Below, piece after piece: positions 44,614-58,464 of a DNA stretch of 64,000 bases. Source of the stretch: Erigeron canadensis. Taxonomy: Eukaryota; Streptophyta; Magnoliopsida; Asterales; Asteraceae. The translations under genes were made by a program, and so were the position numbers. The notes beneath the pieces were generated by a model that did not search any database, was not told the origin of the DNA, and was given only the letters and a program-made list of their open reading frames with translations. The stretch is from NCBI RefSeq assembly GCF_010389155.1, contig NC_057763.1:6634649-6698648 (forward strand), given 5' to 3'. Position 1 is the first letter of the stretch. Each line of letters starts with the position of its first letter.

Positions 44614-47095
44614 GGGAAAAGTGAATATAATGTCCGGTTTAGTCAAATTATCAACGACAGTGTTGGGAAGACGAGTTTATCTTATGTGAGTGACAACTTG
44701 GGGAGCATCAACCTTTAACATTGATTTGCAAATTTGGAGCATGTGGTGACAGAGAAGTTGCGCTTTATTAAACAAAATAAAATAAATTATCGAAACTAAT
44801 GATATATAATTTAGCTTGTAAATATGCATGACTATTGTGATTACTATTATAAAAGAATTTGAAAAAAAAATAACGTATTAACATACAAGTATATTATTAA
44901 TGTATTATACATTTACCCAAAAAAAAAAACATTTTTCCAACCTCTTTTTCTTTTTTTCCTATTCTATTAAAAATCAAAACAACTCAAAATTTTTACTCTA
45001 TCAATAGGAAGGTTTATCTCAAGACTAATATTTCCAACCAAGTGATTTACTTTCAAAAAAGAGATTATGATAACAAAGTCAACGTTTGTATGTATTCTTT
45101 ATTTATTAATATTTTGTATGAACAAAATTACTGATGTACCCTTAAAAAAGTTTACATTGTAACAAAATTGGAGTCACACTCTATACATGATTATATTCCA
45201 TAAATTTTGCAAAGTTATTATAGAATAAAATCTAAACTCAATACTAATGTGTTGCCTATGATCAATTCTAACTCGACAATTCAAAGTATTTAGAATATAT
45301 TATTTTTCTTTATTCAATTGATAAAAATCACAATTTCATCTTTTTTTGTGTGGAAGGGGTAATGGAGGAGGGGGGAGGGGGGTCGAACTCGGAAAATGAA
45401 ATGCAATATATCGATTGGAAGACAAGTAAAAAAGTGAGTGGTATAGCTTTTGGTGGTCTGTATGCTTTTAATTGAGCATTGATATGTACAAATAGATATG
45501 ACATGTGGTGCAAAACTTGAATGTCGTGAGGTTTAAAATAATCCATGTGATTCATGGTTCTGAGTTTGTGTTCCTATGTAAAACAAATGGTAATGATATT
45601 TGGGCAAATATATGTTTCTCATTCTGTGAGACACACTCGATTGCTAGACCCTTTAAGATGTTATTAAAGAACAATTGAGAGTGAAAATAAGACAAGATTC
45701 TGGAATGATCATTGACTTAATGGTAGTAATCTTGCAACTCGGTTTAGAAGGTTGTATGCCTTGGCACCATCTAAAGAATGTGTCATGTGTGATATTTTTT
45801 TTATGATATGACATGAAAGTCTGAATGACATCGAGATTTTTTTTTATGACATGAATAAGTAATAACTTTTGACATTGAAATAGTAAGACTTAATGAACAA
45901 CAGAATAAATTTTTATGAAATTATCAAGGTAAAAAAAAATGTTAATAAAGTGAAATTGAGTATTTTAATTCGTTAATTATTATTTAAGAAATTGTATTTT
46001 TTATATATACAAATATAAAAATCTATTTACTCGCGTATTACGCGGGACAATAATCTAGTATTTTATACACTGATTGACCTAAAATTATGTCTTTGTCACT
46101 AATAGAACTTGAGTAAATAGAAACACAATTATCTATATATACCCAACATTATTATATATACACGTGTGTTGTATGAACTAATCATTTATAAATAGTTGTT
46201 GATGGAAAATCGATATATCTATACTACTTTAATATATTATAAAAAACATTAATTTATTATTATAAATTGTAAATTCAAAATTAAAATAAGACTTTTATGT
46301 AAAAAAATAACAAACTTTGTAATTATTAACTCGATCATTCATGTTCACAAAACCATTTAAACGATGTGTATAAACAGTTTTCTAGTTTGTAAGCATTCAT
46401 GTGTACTTTACTAGTTTGTTATAAAGATTTCTACTAAATAGATAATATATAATACAAAGCTACTCGTATAATATAAGCTTATGTGAAAAAAAAGGATAAC
46501 GTAAATAACACGGATAAACTAATAATCGGATACTTTAAGTGACGAAATGCTGAATATGATAGACGTTAGTGAAATAGAATCTACGACTAAAAATATACGT
46601 TGTAACTACGTTATTTACGCTATCCTTTTTGTTCACATAAGGATAGAGATCTAAAAGTATAAGTGGTTAGAGATCTAAAAAGAAACTCACATGACCTCAA
46701 ATATTATACATAAGTTAAAATGAAAATAATGATAAAAATGATGATAAGAATAGTTAGTAAAAATGAAGATATATCTCTCTCATAATATAGCACTCGGAGT
46801 ACCAATTAAGAACAATATAAAAAAATACACCAATTTAACTATAGAAAAATCAAAAACAATAATATTGTGGAAAAAATTAAAATAGAAAATTGTTTAACAA
46901 TATAGCAATGATGAACCCAAAATTATATTAAAAAAAAAAACCTGGACTCCCTTCAATATAATGACGGAAATACACAACTAACCATAGATATGAAATCTAA
47001 TCGATGCATTAAATTGTCGTTCATAAATTAAAAAAATATGATTGAAATAATTAATGAAGTCAATGGATTGTCTTGTTTAACTATCATGTTTCCCA
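44614..47095. other. AT-rich gene-free DNA with Helitron-like ends
   Basis: No gene is supported. A Helitron-like 3' end lies at 46032-46058 (hairpin CGCGT/ACGCG, then 10 bases, CTAG, T). A Helitron-like 5' end (TCTATACTACTTTAATA) lies near 46218. A G-rich strand (GGAGGAGGGGGGAGGGGGG) stands out near 45363-45382. Confidence 0.45.
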
Positions 47096-47200
47096 AAAAT
47101 AAATCAAATGCATTGTGGTTCAAGTGGCAAATCTTAACACATGCTAGATAGGAGGTTGTGGGTTCAATCCCCACCTCTTAGCACTTGAAGATAGCCTTTT
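47096..47200 (+). mobile_element. tRNA-related SINE-like sequence
   Basis: A B-box-like GGGTTCAATCCCC sits within a perfect 5-bp T-arm stem (GTGGG/CCCAC) near 47157-47174. An A-box-like GGTTCAAGTGGCAAA lies about 45 bases upstream, and a short T-rich stretch follows. The spacing fits a pol III promoter of tRNA origin. A full cloverleaf with a plausible acceptor stem is not seen, so it is more likely a SINE head than a tRNA gene. Confidence 0.5.
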
Positions 47201-47209
47201 ATATATATA

Positions 47210-47704
47210 CTAGATGTTTTATCCGCACGATGTGCGGTTATTAAATTTATTTTTTGAAAATAATTTTGACACGGATAATAAAAAGAATTGGTTTAGTGAT
47301 AAAAAATTTATTTATAATTACCGAGTATAATTTATATGTGTGAGTAACAAACAAACTTATATGTTAATAATTTTATTGAACCTGATTAAGTTGACTATAC
47401 ATGTAAAAATCTAAATAATATATTTTTTTTTGTCAAAATCAAACGATGACCATAAAAAATTCCATAAACCCCAAAATAGTTTATTAATATTTATAATTGA
47501 TGAGAATTTATTAAAATATCTTTGCCATATATAGAATTTTTGGAATTCATTAAATATGTTTAAATAAGATAATTATTATAAAAATTTATAAAAATGACAC
47601 ATGGGATAAAAGCTTATGTGTCAATTTTTAAAAATAGCTTTAAATTGAAAAAGGCTTTAAAATGTTAGGATAACTACTCTTTTAATAGATATATAGATAT
47701 AGAT
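47210..47704 (-). mobile_element. Non-autonomous Helitron, about 495 bp
   Basis: On the minus strand the 3' end shows a 6-bp-stem hairpin (CCGCAC/GTGCGG, 47223-47237), 9 bases, then CTAG and T at 47213-47209. The 5' end is probably within TCTATATCTATATATCTATT near 47685-47705. The body is AT-rich and non-coding. The 3' end is convincing; the exact 5' end is not fixed. Confidence 0.55.
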
Positions 47705-49884
47705 ATAGATTTGTTATCTGAAAATAGGCCAGGAAAAAGTCTAAGAAATGGTTCTAATTTTCTATCTGAAAGCTACCATTTAGTTCATGTACGTGGTTTT
47801 AATTTGCCCACCTATTTCACTAGCATATTAGTGATACACATACTCCCCTACATCACTACTACAGATTTGACATTTATACACGGTTTAAAAGTGTTTTTTA
47901 CACGGTTTTTTTGGCGTGTAAAATTTTAGTGTAACTGATTCTTGGGACTTTTTTACACGGGATTTTTCTGTGTCAAAAAGGTACGTTTTGACACGGTTAT
48001 AGTTACCTTTTAACACGGGTTACTTGCCATGTCAAAATGTATCAAATTTTACACGTTCTTTCAGACGTGTAAAATCTTATGAGCTTTTGTTACACTAGTA
48101 GTAGCGAATGTGTAAAAATATAAGTTGCCACTAAACACACCTTTCTCATGAAACTCGTACCCACTTTTCTGCACATTCATTTTTCTGCACATTCATGATA
48201 GACATTGAATCCCAATAAACAATAAATAAGGAATGAAATGCTCCAACACAAAATAATCCAAACATCAACATGAAGCATGTATATTATATCATATTGCCTC
48301 AAAAGTGATACAAAAACACCAGAAGGTGAAACATGTTCATGGCATTCAAGATACATATACAAAAAACCATAATGTTTAGAAAAGACGATAATCTTATGCA
48401 TGGTAATCTTCACTTATTCAGCCTACAGCCCTACATGGTAATCTTGACCTCTAAAGCCTACAACCCTACATGGTAATCGTCACCTCTAAAGCCTACAAGT
48501 TAGTACATTGCTGAAACATCACATATTTAGGCGATTGACAATCATTACCGCGATCCCGTCCACTTCTGCATCACTAAAAGATTCGGTTGTCCATGGGCTC
48601 TACATAAAGAAGTTTAAAACGAATTATGTTATTTAACAAAATAAAATTCGATAAAAATGACATGGCTAATACTAACCTGTTGGGGAAAATTATATTGTTG
48701 TTGCATCACAACTGGAACAGCCACTTACAAACGTAATATCCACACTCCCAAGTATTTTTTTGTTGATTACATTGTTATGTAATAAATAATAAGCTTAGCC
48801 AAATGAAAGTATAATAGAAAAGTAAAGATGCATATAAAACCAGTTTTACCTTAACCATAATCCATGTTACTCGTTGAGATGGCCGAGTTGAAACATTGGT
48901 TGATAAATCAAACTTTGAAATAGCTCTGTAAGGAAAACAATTGGTTGATAAATCAAACATTGGTTGATAATCTTTGAGTTTAGAACAAGGGCCAAGTATA
49001 AAAATTCACTTGTATTAGTATTTTACTAGATATGGAAATGCTAACAGTAGCTAAATAGTCATCTTAACTACTAACTAGTAAAGCATTGGTCAAAATCTAG
49101 CATGTGCAAACTGCTGTCCAAAACAAGCTTAATCAAAAATGTTGACCTGACTTAACTAAACAAAGCATGTAGCCTCAACAATGCAAAAGTAATGACATTT
49201 AAATAATGACATTTAATTTGACCAACAAACTAATGACATTTAATAAAGGATTAAATAACTAATGACATTTAATTTGACCAACAAACTACTATAACCAGTT
49301 TTCTAATGCCACAGTTCCACCTATTGTATTTGGCATAGATATTAGTTTGTGTTTAAGATGGTTAGGGTGGATGGTTAAGTTGGTGTTAGCTCAACTTATT
49401 GTATTATGCATGAGCGAACAGCTAGACTTTTCAGAAAGAAAAAAGGATTCCAAATCAGCTCCACGACATGATTGTACCCACTATTCACCAAAAAGTTCTA
49501 ATGTTATTGTATTCTAAACTTTAAAAGTTCATTTAATAACAAGAGGTTACTTACGATTCCATTAGTGGTTTGATGCGGTACGATTCTGGTTTCTTCCCTG
49601 ATTTTGAGTGTGATGCATCTAAAACATAAACAATGTGACGTTTTGGCAAGACCAAAAGAAGCACCCAGTTACCCCTGTTTTTAAGACAACAACTAATATT
49701 AATAAAATGGAAAATGTAACTTCAACTAGTATAAAAGTTAGTTAAATTAGTATAATATATGTATATCTTACCCTTGAGCATATGGTGCGAGAAAGAAATC
49801 CTTATTTTTGTTGTGCGGGGCAATGAAAGCATTGAAAAGTACATTTGTGACATGTGAAGGAGACTTGTTTATCTCAGTGGCACT

Positions 49885-52800
49885 TGTAACACCCCGCTAA
49901 AGCGGAAAATATGGGATACACAGATAAGCACAATTGCACACTGTACAAGTTCCAACTCAGCCATTAACATTAACAAAGAACAGAAGTACGATAGTTATTA
50001 CAGAACATAAGATGTACTCAGAATAGTCGATAATCATAAGACAGAACAATTGTCTTTTAAGAACTAGAACTTGAACTGATATAGCAAGGGATGTCTTCAC
50101 TGCTCCTGGTCTTGTACGCTCGAACAATCGCCAAAAGGATGAGCTTAGAAAGGAAGACCCCTATGCTAACAAGGTCTACTTAGCCTAGCCTGAAAAGCAT
50201 GTAAGTTCAAAAGGTCAAGTATAAAAGTAGTTGGTGAGGTTCACATAAAGTACGTTTTAGTTTACATATAAGTATATATGTATAATAAGAACAAGATCAT
50301 ATAAACAAGATCACAAGTTTTGTACGTTGAACCAATGTACTTTGTATTAATAAGAACTAGATCATGAAATCTACACTTTGAAAATAAGTACCTTATAATA
50401 GTAAGAACAGAACAGGAACATATAATGAACTTTAGATAAAAGTGGTCACTGCTAACCCGATTGGCCAGAACTGAACTGTAATGTAATGATGTGCTCACAT
50501 ATCTCAAGTACGTCAAATAAGGTCTAGATCAGAACAAGAACAAGTAATATGCATCCTCCAGAACTGCGGAGAATGAGGGTGGGCCTACCCTAAACAGCGC
50601 TGCCCATAATTACCTACGGTTCAATCCTTGAAATGTGGGATATGAATTGATAGCAGTGAACAAAAACTGGACAAGTACAAGTACGAACTAGAACATGATA
50701 ATAAACAAGTACAGTAGTTTAAATGTATTTAAGATCCATCCCTGAACTGTGGGATATGAATTGATAGCAGTGAACAAACGAACTAGAACATGATAATGAA
50801 CAAGTACAGTAGTTTAAATGTATTTAAGATCCTGCCCATTCAAGACTTAAATACTCTTTTAAATAGTTTAAGAATCATATCATAAGTAGTTCAAGATCAT
50901 AATATAGTACGTAAAATAGTTCAAGAACATATGTACAAGTACAAAATAGTTTTCATGCTTTTCAGTCCCTGATAAAAGAATTTGAACAAAATGTACAAAA
51001 GGGGGATTAGTGAACTCACAGTGATCTGGTACAAGCACAGAGAACAAGTACAGAGATAGATAAGTTATATCTATCAAAATCCAAGCACGTCTTGATGAAA
51101 GCCTAAGTACATATCATTGATCATAAATAAGTACATATATTAGTTCATGGGATTATTTAATCACTGAATTGCCCTTGATGAACTGATGATTTGGTCCTTT
51201 GAAGATCTTTGAACATTTTGACTCAAAAGAGTTTAAATGAACTTTAAGTACATGAACTAGACTCGAACTGAACGTCTTAGAACTCACACATAAGTACTTA
51301 TCGTGTTAATGAGTTGAACATGCCTTTAATAATAAACTTTAGCCTTAAGAACTCAATTTAGTTGTTCATAACACTCGTACTTTAGTAATCAAGATAGAAC
51401 ATGTCTTTATTGTACTCGATTAGGGTTTGCACAATGTTCGTTGTTCTAGATCGATTTATGGACTAGCTTTGATGTTAATAAGTAGCCTTTGGTATGATTG
51501 ATCGAGTGATAATGATGTTATGAACTGGTTTGGTGATCAATGATCAAGTATGGTATGTTATAGAACAAGTTCGTGTTGTTTTCTGATGAGTACAAGATCG
51601 TTTAGGGTTTTGGAACTTCAAGATCGTCCCTCTGCCTAGGCAAGATCGTCCCACTGGCTAGCCAAGATCGTCCCACTGGCTAGCCAAGATCGTTCTGGTG
51701 ATCAGGCTCAAGGTCGTCTCATATACATGTTCAAGATCGTTTCATAGTTCAATGATGCAAGATCATCTCACTTTCTAGGGTTCAAGATCGTTCCATTGAC
51801 CAATGCTCAAGATCGTTTCAGTCAAGATCGTCTTAGGGGAATGGCTCAAGATCGTTCTAGGTTACATAGGCCAAAACAGTTTCAAGTTTAATGAACAAGA
51901 ACCAAGGTACAAGATCATTTCATGAATAAGTGTTTGAGCAAAACCGATCCAAAGGATCAGTTACCCATTAAACGTACCAACAACATCACAACACCACACA
52001 AGATCGAATGAACAAGTACGATGAACCAAATGGATGCCTAGGACGATCTTGGGACAAGATCGTCCCATTCCAGAATCGTCCCACTGCCCAAACAGGCTAA
52101 AACAAGAACAAGAACACTATACGAAGGTCTAGATCGATTCCAGGACTTGTTGGAACATAGAACTTAGTACATATATGCACAATAACATTAACCCTTAACA
52201 CTTTTAACGATTTCAAGACCATCTATAACATGAACAAGGCGTGGCACATTAAGAACAAGTTTTCCTTCACTTTCAAAAATGGGTTTTGTAAATTAAAGCA
52301 TGTTATGACCCAAATTTGTTCAAACAAATGTTATTAAACACATTTAGACACAAACCCATTAATCATTAACACGATTTTCAATCAAAATTGGACCAAATCA
52401 TCAAGAACATGAACTTGAAAAAGTACACTTTTAATTTGATCAAAAATTCATAATTTGTTATTGTTACCTGAGATTTGATTCCAGAAATATGTTTTGATTA
52501 TCACAAGGATGCTAAAAGTACAAACGATTTTGGTTTAACAACCCAAAATCAAAAGATGATTTTTGTGTGTGTGAATGTGGCTGCAACTATGTGTTTTAGA
52601 GAGAGAGAGAGAGGGATGGAAGGACGAAGATGAATAGTATGATTTTCTCTCCCTAGGGTTCTCCATCCTTTCTTTATATACATTTCCATAATAAATGAAC
52701 TCCATAAATGCAAGGACCATTTGCGAACAATTTGGACTAGAACTTTTATGAACACGAACGTTTATGAACCGAACTTCAATATTTCATTGTACATAATCAT

Positions 52801-52969
52801 GAACTCGTCATATAAATCAAGATTTAAGATCAAATTGACCTTCATATAAGCACATAACTTAGGTCTAAAGCACGTCAAGAACTTAGATAAATTGAACTGT
52901 CTGGCCGCTCTAATGGCAAATATACGTTTTCAAGACATTATTTAGAATATTTCTAAGACGGTTGTTACA
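49885..52969 (-). repeat. Solo LTR, 3,085 bp, Del/Tekay-like
   Basis: The left end TGTAACACCCCGC and the right end GGTTGTTACA are inverted relatives, and TGTAACACCCC is a common start of long chromovirus (Del/Tekay) LTRs. Flanking 5-mers are GCACT (49880-49884) and ACACT (52970-52974), matching at 4 of 5. A TATA box (TATATAAAG) on the minus strand near 52672-52680 sets orientation. No gag, pol, PBS or PPT is attached. It holds a tandem duplication (50635-50832) and a GATCG-rich minisatellite (51615-52090). Confidence 0.8.
51615..52090. repeat. CAAGATCGT minisatellite within the solo LTR
   Basis: The word CAAGATCGT(C/T) recurs at least ten times in irregular units of 20-40 bases. The clearest are two consecutive CAAGATCGTCCCACTGGCTA units near 51652-51690. 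No reading frame is conserved. Confidence 0.7.
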
Positions 52970-55900
52970 ACACTAATTGTGTCTGGATGTACAAATGCAC
53001 ATTTGTTGTTCCTAGCCTTTTGGGATAACACTGAATGTATTGCACTAAGAGCAGGACAAATTCAGTAAACAACACATATACACAATAAAGAGTTAGAGAC
53101 GGCACATGAAGTTACCTCATAAATGCGGCGACAATTATAATATCATATGATATTATAATTGTTTCTTTTCCAGCTCCAAATACCCCTTCCTTAGCTTCAA
53201 ATCTAACCCCCATTTGTCGCCATTCATCTTTGGAGTTTAAACGACTATACAAGTTCTGCAACTCTCGTGGCCGAGTCAACATTTTGGCAGGCATAATGGA
53301 ACTGACTGGTTGCTTCAATTAAGACTTTTGATTCAGCCTCTTCATCTTTGATTGAGCCCCATCATCTTCTTTACGAATCTACGATAATAATTATTTTAAT
53401 GAACACCGATAGATAGTGAAAAGGAAAAAAAGAGAGGTTATACCTGAGGGGGAGGCGACATCAACTTTTGGGAAGGGCTTTTCTCCACTACATGTGATGG
53501 TTTCACAGAAGCCTTAGCCTCTCTACTTTTAGATGACTGTTCACAAATTAGAAATTAGTTAATATTGGTAAGTAATTGTCGTGATGATACTTAAGCAAGA
53601 AAGAAATTAAACATTACTTTAAGCAACACTACATCATTATGTGGCCATTGAACGAAGCCTCCATTTGCATCCTGTAACGTCTCCATGAACTCATTAGGAA
53701 TGGGAAGGTCAGTCTCTCCGAATCCATTAAATATCATGTCAACTTGAACCTTAATATGACCAGCCATTAGGGGAACATTATGAAGGATCCCATTGCCAAT
53801 AGGGTAAACGAGGCCCTTAGCGCATGCTAATCTGGTTGATCCCTGAATCAACTGGCATGGCGTAGGCTCCTACATTCAAACATGTAACATATCAACATCT
53901 TATTGATATTGGAATGTCTAATAAAAATAAATAAATATACTGTTACCTCAAGATTGGTGACCTAATCTGAGCAAGCAGCTGAGCCTTCGCTGCTATGTTG
54001 CGCCCCAGGACTACCACGAGGTTGGATCTGAATCATTTGTTGTGATAGAAGCATTTGTATTTGCTCATCAGTTTTTTTCTATCGAGCCTCATTTTAAGCC
54101 TTGGATTCATTAAATTCCCTTCTCTGGTCCTCCACCACTTTTTTAAGCTTATCAATGTCTTCCTGTTTTCGTTTCTTATTTGCAAGGTTTGGAAGGGTAG
54201 TTCGTATTCCAACTATGTGACTCACACCCCTAGTGCGACCCAAGTGTTCGTTTCCCAACACACCTACAAGGGAATCTTCACCTGGTGTTGTCTGTTCTTT
54301 TTCAATCTGTCATGTTAAAGATCATCGAATGGGTAATGATAATTATGTTAAACAAAACTACATGTGTAAGTGTTTGTACATTTGTGTGCATATATATATA
54401 TATATATGTATAACTTACAATCTGATGAGCTAATTGTTGCATGTTCTCGGGTAGTACATAATCATTATTGTCTGCTTTAACCCGCCTCGCTAATAGAAAA
54501 TCACGTGCTCGTTTAGTCGAGATACTAAATAACTCAGGACACTTGCCTTGTTCCTTCTCCTTCTCCCACTGAGGTCCCTTCCCGAGATACCCCCGTGATC
54601 CTAAACAATGTGGATTCTTGTTCAGCTTGACAAGATCCTTCCCTTTTTGACTTTTTGCCTGATCAAAAAAAAGAGTACATTACTATGTTTGATTTAACTT
54701 AAAGTAAGATATAAAAAGTTACATTAACATAACAAGTGTAAAAAAATTCCGCTTACTAAAAATTCTCGAGACGACTTCAAACGACAAAAACTTTTCCATG
54801 TTTCAGCATTGATGTAAGTATATTTATTTATGGGACTTTTCCGCTTCTTCAGATAATTTCCAATAAGGTTTTTCTTAAAGTTCCTCCATGATGTATTGGC
54901 AATCTTCAATGTGGAATTCTTGATATTTGCCGTGTTCTTGTCATTAGGTACATTCCAGTGCTTCTATTTTTTAAAAGAGAAATGAGTGAAAATGCTAATA
55001 ATGTGCAGTTTATATATTAATGAAATTACTCATAATACATATAAATTTACCTGAATAGACAACCACAAGTGATCCTTCAACGATTTGTCAACTTTCTTCC
55101 AATCGCTTACAAGGATTGAAATCTTTGATCTTGTCTCGAGTCCTACCCAGCTAGTAAACTTATTTCCAGGTTTTCCGAGTGGCAGAAAAGTAACAGGGTG
55201 TAATTCAACGGAAAGATCTACAGCTTTCCTGATATTATCTAGTGATGTCACTCGCCGAGTATGAAGTGCGGTTTCCGCTATGACTTCTGACATGTTAAAC
55301 ATAATTCAGATTACAATAGATCCAAAAATAATGATAAAAAGATAACCAATTAGATTAGATTCCGATACAATATACTAACCTTCGTCTTCATCCAACAACT
55401 GATCCAAGTTTGAATCCATGTGTGAAACTACAAAAAGCATGAAAGAAGTGATTATGTAGCAATAATAATGTAGCAAACCGAGAAAATGTGACAATCAGAT
55501 TATTAGGCAAACAAAAAAACTAATTCAAATCAATAGTAAATTAGCAAGAACCGAATACTAGCGGTTGCAACTCGAGTTACTAAGAAGAGAAACTAACAAA
55601 CTCTTGTAGTCTAGCCAATTGAGAAACAAAATTTAGCAACTAACCAGTTATATATCGACAGCAACTAACCAGTTATACATCAGCTGCAACTAACAAACTA
55701 CCAGTAAGGTTACAAACCAGAGAACACTAAGACAAAAGTGAAGAATCTATTTTAGCAACTTTGTGAACCAATCAATCAAAGAGGCATGTAGCAACTCGAG
55801 CTATTATTAAGAAAAACTAACAAACTCATGCAACAAAAATCAGAAATTATTAACCAGCAGCAAGTAATAAGTTATACATCAGCATTATAGTCGTTAGAAA

Positions 55901-56065
55901 AGCATGTTCTAGTGCAGAAAAACTACCATTACAACAGCAACAAAGCCAAAGTCCTGAAAAAAATCAACAAAACCCAAATCCAACCATCCAAGACAAGACA
56001 AAGACACCAAACAAGCAAATATACAAACAAAAAGAGACTCCCAGAAATAACTAACAAGTTATACA

Positions 56066-58464
56066 TCAGCAAAAACTATGTCGAGGACCATACGCCAAAC
56101 GCTCCACTAATTGATCAACCCTTTCTCCACCATAACTTTCTTTCACTCTTTCTTTTAACCAATTCGCAAATATTTTATTATGCTCGGTAGCCAAAGCGAA
56201 ATCGCTCATTGACTGGTTTAAGTCTCGCAACACTGCCATGTGCTCATGTACGTACGGAGCAACCGCTGTCATGTTCTCTAAGACATATAAATGTGCCTTC
56301 TGTAAGTCAATGTAATCCGGGTCAAAATATTTCAATCCAATTGTCCCAGCACCAGAAAGTCTACCCTCATGTCGAGCTTGCGGGATTCCAATACTTTTAG
56401 CATCGGCAAGATAGTCTGTGCAAAAATCAATCACTTCTTCCGCAACATATCCTTCAACAATACTACCTTCGGGTCGTGAACGGTTTCTTACACACCCTTT
56501 TAAAAACCCCATATATCTCTCAAATGGATACATGTATCGTAGAAACACAGGACAACATGCTTTAATTTCTTCGACAATATGAGATATTAGGTGAACCATT
56601 ACATCAAAAAAAGAAGGCGGGAAGTACATCTTAAGTTGACAAAGAGTGACCACAATTTCTTGTTGCCATGTATCCAACACCTCAGGATCAATCACTTTTG
56701 AATGAATCATGTTAAAAAATAAGCATAGCTTTGTGATTGTGTGTCGGATATGGTTTGGCAGTATTCCACGGATTGCAACGGGAATCAATTGTGTCATTAA
56801 AATATGACAATCATGAGACTTCATACCAATCAGTTTCAAGTCTTTTAGTGAAACCAACTTCTTAATGTTGGCAGAATACCCTGATGGAACCTTCACACCA
56901 TGCAAACATTTACAAAAACTCATTTTCTCTTTCTTTGACATGGTATAACAAGCGGTTGGTAGCCAAATGTGCTTGCCTTTTTCAACAGGAGCAAGCTCTG
57001 GACGAATTCCCAGGTCGACCATGTCTTTTCGAACATTGATTCCATCTTTTGTTTTCCCCTGAATGTTTAACAATAAACCTATCAAACTATCACAAACATT
57101 TTTCTCAATATGCATTACATCAAGACAATGTCGAACTTGCAAATGCTCCCAGTACGGTAATTCCCAAAAGATTGATTTCTTTTTCCATATACCGTCGAGA
57201 CTCTTTTGACCTTTCCCAAATACAATGTTTATATCTTTGACCTGAGAATATACAGCCTTACCCTTGAGTGGTTTCGGTGCATTCATAGGCGCGGTTTGCC
57301 CATCAAATAATTTTGCATCTAACTTGCGGTATGGATGGTATCTTGTAAGATACCATCGATGGCCCATAAATACATGCTTTCTACAATGATTCAACCTTAA
57401 AGCATATGTGTCATCTTGACATACTGGACAAGCTTTTTTCCCTTTTGTACTATAGCCTGATAAATTGCCATATGCTGGGAAATCATTGATTGTGCAATAA
57501 AGTAAAGCTCGTAGTTGGAAACGTTGCTCCTTGTATGCATCAAACACTTCAACACCTGTACTCCATAATTGTTTCAAGTCATCAAGTAACGGAGCTAAAT
57601 ACACGTCGATGTTGTTCCCAGGTTGCTTGGGACCTTGAATGAGCAATGACATCATGATGTATCTACGTTTCATACATAGCCATGGTGGAAGATTGTAAAT
57701 ACACAAAAGAACCGGCCAAGTGCTATGACGACTACTCATATTTCCGAATGGGTTTATTCCATCTGAACTAAGCCCAAACCTAATATTTCTAATCTCCTCC
57801 CCAGATTTTTCAAAAGTGCTATCAATGTTCCTCCATTGAGGAGAATCGGCCACATGTCTAATCTTTCCGTCTATTTTACGCTCTTTAGCATGCCAGCGTA
57901 ACAACTTTGCATCCTTAGCATTAGCAAATAATCTTTTCAATCTAGGTATGATAGGTAAGTACCACAATATTTTAGCTGGAATTCCATCTTTTATGACAAC
58001 TCTATCTTCCACCATTCCATTAGTTTTACCCTTATAACGCGATGTACCACACCTAACACATTGATGTAGATCGGCATACTCATTTCTATATAATATACAG
58101 TCATTGGGACATGCATTTATTCTTTCAATTTTCAACCCCATCGGACACATCAATCTTTTTGCTTTATACGTTGAAACGGGTAACTTGTTATCGTTTGGAA
58201 GCAATAAACGCAAAAATTTTAGTAACTCCGTGAAACTTCTATCACTCCAACCATATTTTGCTTTTATGTTATACAATTTCAAAACAGTCGAGAATTTGGT
58301 ATACTTACATTCATTATATAATGATTCCTCAGAGTCATCAAATAATTTTTGAAATTTTTCATGATTTGCATTAGCTACCTCATCTTGTAAATCTTGTAAC
58401 ATGCCATTTATATTATCACGGTTATCATTTTCTATAAAAATATTATCATTTTCATTAGAATCAC
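56066..58464 (-). pseudogene. TNP2-type CACTA transposase, N-terminus cut off
   Basis: The frame from 58402 encodes 778 residues, and the same frame continues upstream about 20 codons until the copia LTR at 58465. It contains the cysteine pattern CPNDCILYRN...CVRCG, the TNP2 core (DGINPFGNM, the segment after YIMMSLLIQGPKQPG) at about residues 200-480, and the DUF4218 domain (FPPSFFDVMVHL, MYPFERYMG, RNRSRPEG) near 600-690. These families transpose CACTA elements by cutting at the terminal repeats. The core is open and without stops. The missing start comes only from the copia insertion, so activity was lost rather recently. Confidence 0.85.

Larger units (their letters stand above)
48490..55419 (-). 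pseudogene. CACTA second gene: Transposase_24-like part and Ulp1-like protease tail, decayed
   Basis: Exons followed on the minus strand are 55419-55379 (MDSNLDQLL), about 55304-55051, 54963-54757, 54658-54419, then pieces near 54310-54010, 53851-53600, 53320-53112, and a protease-like region below 52990. Early exons resemble the plant transposase Ptta/En/Spm family (NPHCLGSRGYLGK, KRARDFLLAR). The last ones resemble a Ulp1/C48 cysteine protease: a GGNWVLLVL block (49675-49645), the following VYVLD with the likely catalytic Asp, and WECGYYV with the likely catalytic Cys (codon 48742-48744). The usual His before Trp is Asn here (codon 49668-49670), and a frameshift follows the Cys block. The frame closes up if the solo LTR plus one target copy is ignored. 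Confidence 0.65.
47854..58464 (-). mobile_element. CACTA (En/Spm) transposon, one end, interrupted
   Basis: The end CACTACTACAGATTTGACA at 47854 starts a terminal inverted repeat. Subterminal ACACGG words in both orientations follow to about 48110. On the minus strand the element carries TNP2 (56066-58464) and a second multi-exon gene (about 48490-55419). It is split by a solo LTR at 49885-52969 and by a copia element whose 3' LTR starts at 58465, inside the TNP2 frame. The other end must lie beyond the right edge. It belongs to a different family from the 29046-33681 element, because its TIR and subterminal words differ. Confidence 0.85.

Noticed and set aside
47096..47200. A tRNA gene
   Set aside because: The T-arm and B box are good, but the D-arm and a 7-bp acceptor stem cannot be built around them, and a T-rich tail follows. 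A SINE head explains it better.
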